From an uncultured Bdellovibrionales bacterium (GTDB taxonomy: Bacteria > Bdellovibrionota > Bdellovibrionia > Bdellovibrionales > UBA1609): DNA of 64,000 nt. The notes beneath the pieces were generated by a model. That model saw only the letters and a program-made list of their open reading frames with translations, searched no databases and was not told where the DNA came from. Shown piece by piece: positions 45,645-52,786 of the stretch; positions within the stretch are counted from its first letter, which is position 1; each line of letters starts with the position of its first letter. The position numbers and the translations under genes were made by a program. The stretch spans positions 1 through 64,000 of the forward strand of contig CAILEP010000007.1 of assembly GCA_903833275.1 (NCBI GenBank), given 5' to 3'.

Positions 45645-46511
45645 ATGTCGCAGATTAAAGATAAATTTATTGATTGGCGCGATGTTTTTAGAATTGATCG
45701 GGTACTTAAATCACGTGGTTTTGAAGTAACAAATGTTGGTACATTATCAAGCACTTTGCTGAGTCACGAAAATTGGTCAAACTCAGAAAAGCAATTGCTC
45801 TTCGATGTAATGAATTCCGATAAACTAAGAAGTCAACTATTGTTCTTTATCGAAGGCAAAGCCGGGTTTGAAATTGATCCTTTAGTTGAGCAGCTCATTA
45901 AAAACGCAAACTTTCGCAAGGATCGACAAAGATTTTCGACTTCGTTTGAGTGGTATTTGGGAGAATTATTTGTAAAGCACTTTGGAGCATTTTCGGGTGC
46001 ATTTGGCGTAGAGGTTTCAAATATCTTTCGGAATAGCACCGGCACAAAGGCTGGCGACTTCGATGTGTTGGCAGTTCTTGCCGACCTAAGTCTGTTATAC
46101 ATTGAAGCAAAGACTGAAGAATTTCAAAGAAAAAAGGTTGAGAAGGCATTGGAGCGAAGTATGGCCCTTCATACGTCAGCGGTTGTTATGCTTACAAGTG
46201 AGCAATTTGATCCGATTAAATTTAAGCCAGCTCTTAAAGACCTAGAACATCCAATTTGGGGCAAAACTCAGTCGTTCGACAAAATCAAAATCAAGGGTGA
46301 GCCGGACAGCGAAATTTTTCTTTGGTGTAATCAAATTTATTTTGTTTCGGCCAATGAACGCCACGGCAAATTAGAGCCTAAATTACGCATGGTGCTAAGA
46401 GATATTGGCTTTAAGCGATCAATTCACGGATTTTCGAGTGAAATCGCGAAAGATTATTCTGCTGCTGGCTATGAATATGAAGAGATTTTATTCGAGGCAC
46501 CGAAGCCATAA
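45645..46511 (+). CDS. PD-(D/E)XK-fold nuclease-like protein
   Basis: Residues about 137-155 show GDFDVLAVLADLSLLYIEAK, that is G-D-x-D followed by strand and E-x-K, the catalytic core of restriction-endonuclease-like enzymes. A helix with EWYLGELF precedes it, as the fold needs. The remaining parts are helical N-terminal and strand-rich C-terminal regions with no named family. Length 288. It is paired with the membrane protein before it and lies inside a satellite, a common setting for anti-phage systems. Confidence 0.7.
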   Translation: MSQIKDKFIDWRDVFRIDRVLKSRGFEVTNVGTLSSTLLSHENWSNSEKQLLFDVMNSDKLRSQLLFFIEGKAGFEIDPLVEQLIKNANFRKDRQRFSTSFEWYLGELFVKHFGAFSGAFGVEVSNIFRNSTGTKAGDFDVLAVLADLSLLYIEAKTEEFQRKKVEKALERSMALHTSAVVMLTSEQFDPIKFKPALKDLEHPIWGKTQSFDKIKIKGEPDSEIFLWCNQIYFVSANERHGKLEPKLRMVLRDIGFKRSIHGFSSEIAKDYSAAGYEYEEILFEAPKP

Positions 46512-46555
46512 TTTTAAAAATTCACAGTTTGATTCTGTTTGTCGAGGTATGGGGG

Positions 46556-47056
46556 GTGGAGCAAAAACGCGACGAATTGAATATAAAACAGAAGAAATTC
46601 TGTCTTAGCTACTTGATTGACTTTAATGCTACGAGAGCCGCCATTGAGGCTGGGTATTCAAAGCGATCAGCATATTCTATCGGCAATGCGTTATTGAAAA
46701 AACATGAGGTTAGAGCCTTTATCAAGCAATACCAAGATGAGTTGGCCGATAGTTTCTTTGTAAACCAAAGCCATATAATTTTTGAGTTGGCGAGATATGC
46801 GTTTCGCCAGCGAGGCTCTTCTTTCAAAGACGTGACGGCCAAAGACTCTATTGTCGCGCTTAATTTGCTTGGCAAGCACTTGGGAATGTTTCAAGAGAAA
46901 GAAGCTGTGCCGGTCGAACTACCTTACGAAAAGGCCCTGAAAGAGGCATTTAAGAAACTCGACGAGAAGAGGGATGCAATTAGATTAGAAGCTCAAAGTA
47001 ATTCAGTCGCAAATCCATCTAAAATTCCCATTGGCGGAAGTGAGCGGAGAGATTAG
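46556..47056 (+). CDS. phage terminase small subunit (TerS)
   Basis: A GTG at 46556 with GAGG nine bases upstream gives 166 residues. The N-terminal domain has LNIKQKKFCLSYLIDFNATRAAIEAGYSKRSAYSIGNALL, the Terminase_2 HTH pattern that recognises pac/cos DNA. A helical oligomerisation region and a charged tail follow. No large terminase gene is next to it. In satellites such a TerS redirects the helper phage motor to satellite DNA. Its 3' end overlaps the convergent gene by 38 bases. Confidence 0.85.
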   Translation: MEQKRDELNIKQKKFCLSYLIDFNATRAAIEAGYSKRSAYSIGNALLKKHEVRAFIKQYQDELADSFFVNQSHIIFELARYAFRQRGSSFKDVTAKDSIVALNLLGKHLGMFQEKEAVPVELPYEKALKEAFKKLDEKRDAIRLEAQSNSVANPSKIPIGGSERRD

Positions 47057-47861
47057 TTTCGTTAAGAATTTTGTATAGAGATATAACCAAAGAGCGTTCA
47101 TCAAATTTGAGCTGGCGGTCTTTTTCGTCATGAATATTTTCTGATTTATAAGTCTTACGATACTGTCTTTCAAGATCATACGACCACTTTTTTGAATCGG
47201 GTAAATCTGACCTCGACACTAGGTTCAATGGCGAATATCGCTTTAGAATATCTTCAGAGGTTTTTCTTTCAGCGATCGGACTATTGTGAGTTTTATAGAG
47301 TCTATCAATGTAGTTTTGCGCGGCCATTCGCTGATATTCGTGAACTGATGAGGTGCCAAGATATTCGCGATACCAGTTCATATTGGTATTGCTTCGGCGT
47401 AAATATTTTAAACCCGCCAAAATAGATGCTGCGATTTCTTTGGGCAACAACGATGGCCCTCGTTTTTTACTTGAAATGCTCACAAGTGCTTTTTTCAGTG
47501 CTTCTACATTAAGCAGCATATTGTCGCAAATTTTCTCCATTTTTTTAATGTTGTCAAGTTCGGCAGACCGATAATCAAGTATCAAAAAATTCAACGTCGG
47601 ACTTTTTAACACCAATTGATTGCGCAGTTGTCGTAGCAAATCTTGAATGGCTTTGACGCGTTTCTTTGCCCGATTTATTTCAACTTTAATGGCGATCTTC
47701 TTTTTCTTACCAGTTAATATTTTATCGTAAAAAAAGCCATGAACGATTTCATGGCAATGCGCCCTCAGGTAAAACTCGATTACCGCTTGAACTTTTTCAC
47801 ATTCGGCGTTTGGCGGCGGTTTAAGTCGAATAAATTCGGCTGGTTTTTTGTAGTTTTTCAT
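47019..47861 (-). CDS. hypothetical basic protein of the satellite
   Basis: 280 residues, basic, helical, with no signal peptide and many Lys/Arg/Leu. A GAGGAATTTCAA site precedes the ATG. Motifs such as SSKKRGPSLLPKEIAASILAGLKYLRRS are of unknown meaning. It is the only minus-strand gene in the element and faces terS, overlapping it by 38 bases. It is divergent from the replication operon. A nucleic-acid or phage-interference role is only a guess. Confidence 0.55.
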   Translation of the reverse strand: MKNYKKPAEFIRLKPPPNAECEKVQAVIEFYLRAHCHEIVHGFFYDKILTGKKKKIAIKVEINRAKKRVKAIQDLLRQLRNQLVLKSPTLNFLILDYRSAELDNIKKMEKICDNMLLNVEALKKALVSISSKKRGPSLLPKEIAASILAGLKYLRRSNTNMNWYREYLGTSSVHEYQRMAAQNYIDRLYKTHNSPIAERKTSEDILKRYSPLNLVSRSDLPDSKKWSYDLERQYRKTYKSENIHDEKDRQLKFDERSLVISLYKILNETNLSAHFRQWEF

Positions 47862-47912
47862 TTGAAATTCCTCGTCTAGTTGTCTGGCGAATCATCGTCT
47901 AAACCATTCGGC

Positions 47913-47930
47913 AGCAGCAATCAAGCTGCT
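47913..47930. promoter_or_regulatory. operator-like dyad before the XRE/replication operon
   Basis: AGCAGC (47913-47918) and GCTGCT (47925-47930) are perfect complements with a 6-base gap. It lies 19 bases before the XRE gene start in a divergent promoter. Binding by that protein is plausible. Confidence 0.4.
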
Positions 47931-47949
47931 AGGTAACTAAGGAGCGTAT

Positions 47950-48171
47950 ATGAACCGTTTAAGAAATTTGAGGCTAGATTTGAATTTGAGCCAGCATGAA
48001 TTGGCCAATATTAGTGGTGTGTCGAGGGCGACTATACAGCTCATTGAACGCGGATACAGACAGCCGAGCCAAAATGAATTGCTCGCTTTCGCTGAGTCAC
48101 TTGGGGTTAAAGAGAATGAAATACTCGGCGAACATAACGGTATGGAGGTGCGGCATGATAAAAGCGTCTAA
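47950..48171 (+). CDS. XRE/Cro-type DNA-binding protein
   Basis: 73 residues. The HTH (about residues 6-36) has NLRLDLNLSQHELANISGVSRATIQLIERGYRQPS, with the typical polar hinge. A strong AAGGAGCG precedes the start. It leads the operon that contains the replication, excisionase and integrase genes and overlaps the next start by 17 bases. A dyad at 47913-47930 is a candidate operator. It likely acts as a Cro-like control. Confidence 0.85.
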   Translation: MNRLRNLRLDLNLSQHELANISGVSRATIQLIERGYRQPSQNELLAFAESLGVKENEILGEHNGMEVRHDKSV

Positions 48172-49573
48172 GCCCAAAATGTCAGACGAAGTTAGGCCAA
48201 TTTTTTATAGCCAATGGTCTGATGATTGCGGGCCCATTTACTTAGTCGATAACGAAGGTCTTGCTATAGAGTTGAACTCTCGTGGATTGCCAGCGACCGC
48301 TTTTATTGGCGCCGCTCAAAACTGGAAGAGCGAGTATTCAATCTATTTTTCGCGCAAAAAAGTTATTTTGTTGTCGGAGGATAGGATTCAAGGATTGAGA
48401 TTTGCGAATAAGGCATATCGTGAATTAAGTAAAGTAGCGACTAGTGTCAGAGTAATCTTAATAAGTGAGCTGATAAACAATGCGGACGCTGTAAGTTATT
48501 TAAAAACTTTTGGTACATTGGAGGCGTTCATTTCTAAGGTCAACTCCGGTGAAGATGATATGCATAGGTTACAGCAAGAGCTATTAAAACGAGGAGAGGG
48601 AAGGCTCAATTTTTATTCAGCCGCCGAAATTCTTTCAAGCAAAATTCCACCTACAGATTGGTTGTGGGAGGGGGTGCTTCCGGCAGGGGGAGTATCGGCA
48701 ATAGTTGGTAAACCAAAAATGGGTAAGACAACTTTCGCAAAGTTTCTAGCCTCAAGAATGATAACGGGCGAGGGTATTTTTGGGCGAGCGACAAAAAAAT
48801 GCAGTGCATTGCTTATTTTGCTTGAGGAAGTTGAGTCAGAATTAAAAGTGACTTTGACCAAACTTGGAGTTGCGCCTGAGGCGCCAATGCATTTTCACAT
48901 TTGTTCTCAAGTTAGTGATGGGTTGTCAGAATTAGAATCGGTCATTGATGATTTATCGCCGGGCATTGTCATTATCGATCCGATCTTTCAGTTTATCGAG
49001 GTCAAAGATACAAACGATTATCCAGAAATTTCAAAGCGAATAAGGTCGCTGGTTTTGATCGCTCGAAAAAGCGGTGCGCATATCATGATTCTTCACCACC
49101 AGAATAAAAATGGCGTCGAAGCAAATGGTGTTCTAGGGAGCACTGGTTTTTTTGGCGCTCTCGACACCCTCATTTTGCTAGGACGCGAGAAAGATAGAGT
49201 TACACTTTCGAGCAAACAACGGTTTGGCGAGCCATTCGACCCGGCCATATATCTTAATTTCGACCAAAACACGGCATCGTTTAAAGTTGGCGGAGATCAG
49301 GCCACATCAACGGACATTGAAATTAGAGATAATATTCTTGGATTGTTTGTCTGTGATGAGCCCATTACATATCGAGATATTAAAGAGAACGTAACGGGCA
49401 AGGCTTCATCAATCGGTGCGATTCTTAATGATTTGGTTTCAAAAGGTACGTTAGTTAAAGAAAAGGGATCTAGGGGTGCTTTCAGTTTCAGGCTTGCGGT
49501 TCCCAATTCTCCCCCTTATAAGGGGGGCAACGGGAATGACTTTGAGACGCAAGGCAGCGGGGTAGCACAATGA
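48155..49573 (+). CDS. Toprim-like plus RepA-type AAA ATPase replication protein
   Basis: The ATG at 48155 follows GGAGGTG; earlier in-frame starts lie inside the HTH gene. The 472-residue product has an N-terminal Toprim-like part (VILLSEDRIQGLRFANKAYRELS near residues 60-90, then VRVILISELINNADAVSYL) and a RecA/RepA-type ATPase: Walker A VGKPKMGKTTF near 185, IVIIDP as Walker B near 270, and ILHHQNKNG near 310. It fits the satellite's replication initiator/helicase. It overlaps the excisionase gene as ATGA. Confidence 0.8.
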   Translation: MIKASKPKMSDEVRPIFYSQWSDDCGPIYLVDNEGLAIELNSRGLPATAFIGAAQNWKSEYSIYFSRKKVILLSEDRIQGLRFANKAYRELSKVATSVRVILISELINNADAVSYLKTFGTLEAFISKVNSGEDDMHRLQQELLKRGEGRLNFYSAAEILSSKIPPTDWLWEGVLPAGGVSAIVGKPKMGKTTFAKFLASRMITGEGIFGRATKKCSALLILLEEVESELKVTLTKLGVAPEAPMHFHICSQVSDGLSELESVIDDLSPGIVIIDPIFQFIEVKDTNDYPEISKRIRSLVLIARKSGAHIMILHHQNKNGVEANGVLGSTGFFGALDTLILLGREKDRVTLSSKQRFGEPFDPAIYLNFDQNTASFKVGGDQATSTDIEIRDNILGLFVCDEPITYRDIKENVTGKASSIGAILNDLVSKGTLVKEKGSRGAFSFRLAVPNSPPYKGGNGNDFETQGSGVAQ

Positions 49574-49773
49574 GGCACCAAGCTGAACATTCCGGGGTGC
49601 TCTTTGACAAAAAAATATGGATGAATACGAGTGAGGCGGCTGAATATCTTAGAATTTCGGTGAATAGTTTGCGACTTCGAGTTTGGAAGGGCCAAATTCA
49701 GGCGCATAAATTTAACCGGCTTCTACGTTTTAAAAAAGCTGACCTCGATTTGCACATAAGACCAACGAAATAG
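49570..49773 (+). CDS. excisionase-like helix-turn-helix protein
   Basis: 67 residues, start overlapping the previous stop as ATGA. The HTH_17/excisionase pattern is MNTSEAAEYLRISVNSLRLRVWKGQIQAHKFNRLLRFKKADLDLHI, from about residue 18. Such proteins bend DNA and direct the integrase toward excision. The position just before the integrase gene fits this role. Confidence 0.8.
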   Translation: MRHQAEHSGVLFDKKIWMNTSEAAEYLRISVNSLRLRVWKGQIQAHKFNRLLRFKKADLDLHIRPTK

Positions 49774-49782
49774 AGAGGTCTT

Positions 49783-50928
49783 ATGGCAATTCAAGAATAT
49801 GAAAAAAACAGCGAGCGGCTTTTTAAAGTTATTGTAAGAGTGCGGTCGAAACAGCATAGGCATTTGCGCTCGCAGAAATGTCAGTCTGGTATTAAATCGC
49901 GGCGAGAGGCTGAAAAGATAGAACGCCAATTGGCACGAGTTGCGCACACAAATTTATCGGCCAAAGAGAATAGAGACATTTGTTTTGGCACTCTAATCGA
50001 TAAGTGGGAGCTGGCTCTGAGACAAGGAACCGGTTCAATGCGTATGTTGGTCAAGACCACTCAAGAAGACTATGTGTATGTGCTTCGTAGTTTCGCATCC
50101 GACTGGTTCAAGCGACCGGTCGATCAAATCAGTGGAGCCGACGTTCGAGACGTGCTTGAGCAAATTCATACGGATGGTAAATCGCGAGATAGGCAGAAAC
50201 GATTCAAGACAGCTATTGACGGGATTTACAAATGGGGCATTGAGACGAGGCAAATTAAGGGCGTTCACTTCAGCCCGTCAAAAGGCGTCAGTCTTATCGG
50301 GCGAATTGTAGAGAAGCCGCCAGAGATTCTGACTATTGCCGAAATTCGACTTCTCATGAGCAAGGCGCGCGAGATGCGCCACTCTTGGTACCCCGTATGG
50401 GCGATGGCATTATTGACGGGTTGTCGGTGCGGTGAGCTTTATAGCTTGAAATGGACTGACGTTGATTTTGAGCAAAAGCGGATTCAAATATCAAGGTCGT
50501 ACAATAAGCGAACGCGAACATACGGCCCAACCAAAGCGGGCTATTGGCGCGACGTACCCATCAATGCCGACCTAGAGAAGCTATTAAAAGAGCTGAAGTT
50601 AAGTGGCGGGAGCGGCGAGTTTGTACTGCCCCATCACTCAATGTGGTCGAAATACCAGCAAGCGGCTGTTCTAAGACAATTTTGTACCGAAATCGGCATA
50701 TCGTCCGTGAAGTTTCATACGCTTCGAGCCTGTTTTGCTACTCAGCTTTTGAAAGACAGCGTTGCGCCGTCAGTGGTGATGAAGGTTTGCGGTTGGAAGG
50801 ATTTAAAAACAATGCAGCGATATGTACGAATGGCTGGCATTGAAGTCGAAGGCGCAACTAATTCTTTGAAGATCATGCCCGACGAAATGGTATATGGCCG
50901 AGTGGTCGAAATGTTCGATCCGAAGTGA
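49783..50928 (+). CDS. phage-type tyrosine integrase
   Basis: 381 residues. An N-terminal arm-binding region (residues 1-70) and a SAM-like core-binding domain are followed by the catalytic domain: Arg in LTGCRCGELYSLKW near residue 213, His-x-x-Arg in FHTLRACFATQLL near 312, and the nucleophile Tyr in MQRYVRMAG at 347. The second His position of the box is Trp (CGWKDLKT), as in many phage integrases. GAGGTC precedes the start. It probably acts at the tRNA-Cys site. Confidence 0.92.
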   Translation: MAIQEYEKNSERLFKVIVRVRSKQHRHLRSQKCQSGIKSRREAEKIERQLARVAHTNLSAKENRDICFGTLIDKWELALRQGTGSMRMLVKTTQEDYVYVLRSFASDWFKRPVDQISGADVRDVLEQIHTDGKSRDRQKRFKTAIDGIYKWGIETRQIKGVHFSPSKGVSLIGRIVEKPPEILTIAEIRLLMSKAREMRHSWYPVWAMALLTGCRCGELYSLKWTDVDFEQKRIQISRSYNKRTRTYGPTKAGYWRDVPINADLEKLLKELKLSGGSGEFVLPHHSMWSKYQQAAVLRQFCTEIGISSVKFHTLRACFATQLLKDSVAPSVVMKVCGWKDLKTMQRYVRMAGIEVEGATNSLKIMPDEMVYGRVVEMFDPK

Positions 50929-50997
50929 AAAATAGGGGTGTTTGGCGAATCTCAAGCGATAATGACGATAACTGATTGAAATTATTGATGAGGCGAC

Positions 50998-51007
50998 ACC
51001 ACCTCCA
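50998..51007 (+). repeat. attR candidate of the satellite
   Basis: ACCACCTCCA is identical to the tRNA-Cys 3' end at 41688-41697. It lies 69 bases after the integrase stop codon, where attR is expected. Confidence 0.6.
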
Positions 51008-51130
51008 AAATCGTTTTATACGCCCATCTGCTTTGTTGACGGCACCCTCGCTTCGTTGCGACGTACGTTTACGTACGCCTCACTTCGCTCGGGTTTGTCG
51101 CCGCGCAGCTGGGCGTATAAAACGATTTTG
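51006..51130. repeat. 125-bp imperfect palindrome (REP/MITE-like)
   Basis: The outer arms 51006-51026 and 51110-51130 are exact 21-bp complements (CAAAATCGTTTTATACGCCC followed by A). The centre has CGTACGT/ACGTACG around 51062-51076. The middle is only loosely paired. It could be a structured repeat mobilised by a transposase elsewhere. Confidence 0.75.
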
Positions 51131-51222
51131 CTGGTCGAAGATGGAAAGTCGGACTTGCAAGTTCGGGACGTGCGACCGAAAAGCCAGGATGGCCCGAAGC
51201 AGTCCCTAACCATCTCCAAATC

Positions 51223-51251
51223 TTGACATAACTTATATAGTATAGTACATT
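51223..51251 (+). promoter_or_regulatory. promoter of the toxin-antitoxin operon
   Basis: A consensus TTGACA (51223-51228) and TACATT (51246-51251) are 17 bases apart. The expected transcription start is at or near the ATG at 51258, so the message may be leaderless. Confidence 0.55.
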
Positions 51252-51257
51252 TATGGT

Positions 51258-51539
51258 ATGTGGGAAGTTTTAGAGAGCCGCATCGCTGAAAAGAACATTG
51301 ACCGGCTTCCAAAGAATATTCTTGAGAAGTATGAGTTTTGGAAAAGTGTTGTCCATATTTCAGGTTCAGAAGGTCTCAGGGCCTTTAAAGGCTTTAAGGA
51401 TCATCCACTTAAAGGTGAGTGGAAAGGTCATGGATCTTCTTACTTAAACGACACCTACCGAGTGATTTACATGACTGACGGTCAAAACGTGCGAGTCTAT
51501 GTTGTTGATGTAAATCCTCATGATTACAGAAGGAGATAG
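51258..51539 (+). CDS. RelE/HigB-like toxin, mRNA interferase family
   Basis: 93 residues. The C-terminal pattern GSSYLNDTYRVIYMTDGQNVRVYVVDVNPHDY matches RelE/HigB toxins that cut mRNA on the ribosome. It precedes its antitoxin, the toxin-first order of the HigBA class. No ribosome-binding site precedes the ATG. The gene sits just outside the satellite right end. Confidence 0.85.
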   Translation: MWEVLESRIAEKNIDRLPKNILEKYEFWKSVVHISGSEGLRAFKGFKDHPLKGEWKGHGSSYLNDTYRVIYMTDGQNVRVYVVDVNPHDYRRR

Positions 51540-51541
51540 AA

Positions 51542-51802
51542 GTGGCTGATTTCGTTAAATCAAAAAAAAGAGTGAGTTTAAGCCCTGGCGATGCGGTTCG
51601 AGTGGCTCGAGAAATGCTGGGCCTTTCACAGAATGATTTGGCTCAAAGGTGCAAAATTCCACAGCCCACAATCTCTGGGATCGAATCTGGCAAGATTTCG
51701 CTGGGGGTCGAGAGAGCGAAGAAGCTCGCTTTAGCAATGGGTGTTCACCCGGCTGTTTTGCTTTTTCCGGACTGGAAATTAAACACGTCGTCGGTAGCTT
51801 AA
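51542..51802 (+). CDS. XRE-family antitoxin (HigA-like)
   Basis: 86 residues, GTG start with AAGGAG eight bases upstream, two bases after the toxin stop. The HTH is VAREMLGLSQNDLAQRCKIPQPTISGIESGKISLG (about residues 19-55). HigA-type antitoxins neutralise the toxin and repress the operon. The strong ribosome-binding site contrasts with the toxin gene, which has none, favouring antitoxin excess. Confidence 0.85.
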   Translation: MADFVKSKKRVSLSPGDAVRVAREMLGLSQNDLAQRCKIPQPTISGIESGKISLGVERAKKLALAMGVHPAVLLFPDWKLNTSSVA

Positions 51803-51833
51803 TGTTCACAAACTTGTACCCAAGTCTGAATGA

Positions 51834-52310
51834 ATGCAGATGAAAACAATCACATTGAATCCAATCGGTTTTGTTCGTTCCACACGTAAAAAAGTTGAGG
51901 ATGATAATTGGGATAGTGAGCAAAGTTACGTCGAACTCGATTCTTTGCAGTTTTCATCCGAAGCTTTAGCTGGGCTTTCAGATTTTTCACATGTCGAAAT
52001 TCTTTTTCATATGGATAAAGTAGACCCAAGTAAAGTTGAAATGGCCGCTAGACATCCTCGCAACAATAAAGATTGGCCAAGCGTCGGTATCTTCGCTCAA
52101 CGGGGTAAGAATAGACCGAACCAAATTGGAGCGACGGTTTGTCGGGTGCTAAAAGTAGAGGGTGTTGCACTTTACTTGGAAGGACTCGATGCCGTTAATG
52201 GTTCGCCAGTTCTAGATATCAAGCCTTGGGTTGCCGAGTTTGCGCCTAGAGGATCTGTTTTTCAGCCAAAATGGATTTCTGAGTTAATGCTAAAATATTG
52301 GCAGTCATAG
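51834..52310 (+). CDS. TrmO/TsaA-like tRNA m6t6A37 methyltransferase
   Basis: 158 residues. The family signature is GIFAQRGKNRPNQIGATVCRVLKVEG (typical GIFATRSPxRPNPIG), followed by LEGLDAVNGSPVLDIKPWV. TrmO uses S-adenosylmethionine to methylate threonylcarbamoyl-adenosine at tRNA position 37. Ser-Pro is replaced by Gly-Lys in the signature, so activity may differ. The start may be 51834 or 51840; no clear ribosome-binding site is seen. Confidence 0.85.
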   Translation: MQMKTITLNPIGFVRSTRKKVEDDNWDSEQSYVELDSLQFSSEALAGLSDFSHVEILFHMDKVDPSKVEMAARHPRNNKDWPSVGIFAQRGKNRPNQIGATVCRVLKVEGVALYLEGLDAVNGSPVLDIKPWVAEFAPRGSVFQPKWISELMLKYWQS

Positions 52311-52483
52311 CATTGAAAAAACCGAATTTTGTAATATTTTGTAGTCCGTTGTAAATCGATGCAAGTGATGTCAATTGGCTGGTGGGGCGTAGATCCGCCC
52401 CGGCCGGACGCCAGTGTCGCTTCACCCCGCTTCTGCGTTTGAATCGAGTAAAAAGTTAGCCCATAGACCTGACTTCTACACTC

Positions 52484-52615
52484 TTAAGCCCCAGCAATTG
52501 CAGCTAGCTTCAAGACGAGTAACAAGATTTTGAGGGCCAAATAAATAAGTGTTAGCGCTATCTCAAGTCTTGCCATCGTCATGCCGAATTTAGAAACAAC
52601 GGGTTGTTTCTTCAT
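52484..52615 (-). CDS. 43-residue single-pass membrane peptide
   Basis: The ATG at 52615 lies five bases after AAGGAGGT, a near-perfect ribosome-binding site. The peptide begins MKKQPVVSKFGMTMARLE, then has about 22 hydrophobic residues rich in Leu, Ile and Ala, and ends in AGA. It is one transmembrane helix with a basic N-terminus. Size and make-up fit a small membrane regulator, a type I toxin or a respiratory-complex subunit; none can be chosen. It is too short for most gene finders. Confidence 0.7.
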   Translation of the reverse strand: MKKQPVVSKFGMTMARLEIALTLIYLALKILLLVLKLAAIAGA

Positions 52616-52786
52616 TGGTTACCTCCTTCTTCAGCAAAAGGGGGATCCGCGACGAGGTTTGGCCTTTGCAAATCTCGTTCTATTTTCTCTTCGCTTAAAT
52701 TTTAATTGGTGTCCGGAGACTTCCGAAGGCGGATCTATCGGCAGTCCGTTCGGATATTTTCGGTGATTGCATTTAGCACAGAGGCA

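Larger units (their letters stand above)
41688..51007 (+). mobile_element. putative phage-inducible-island-like satellite integrated at tRNA-Cys
   Basis: It spans from the tRNA-Cys 3' end (10-bp repeat 41688-41697) to the matching repeat at 50998-51007. It carries XRE regulators (42032, 47950), a Toprim/RepA-like ATPase (48155), an excisionase-like protein (49570), a tyrosine integrase (49783) and a phage terminase small subunit (46556). No large terminase, portal, capsid or tail gene is present, so it cannot form particles alone. This composition matches PICI-type satellites. Cargo genes lie at 42324-46511. The DNA is more AT-rich than its surroundings. Confidence 0.75.
50929..51257. other. 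329-bp region after the integrase, with right attachment site
   Basis: It contains the attR candidate (50998-51007), a 125-bp imperfect palindrome (51006-51130), a further dyad near 51131-51178, an att-like ACCATCTCCA at 51210-51219, and the toxin-antitoxin promoter. No gene was found. Confidence 0.5.

Noticed and set aside
51006-51130. Integron attC site
   Set aside because: The RYYYAAC/GTTRRRY boxes of attC sites are not present at the ends, and no integron integrase is nearby.
52384-52401. Terminator-like hairpin GGGGCG/CGCCCC
   Set aside because: The stem is followed by no T-run, and it is not close to the end of a gene on either strand in a consistent way.
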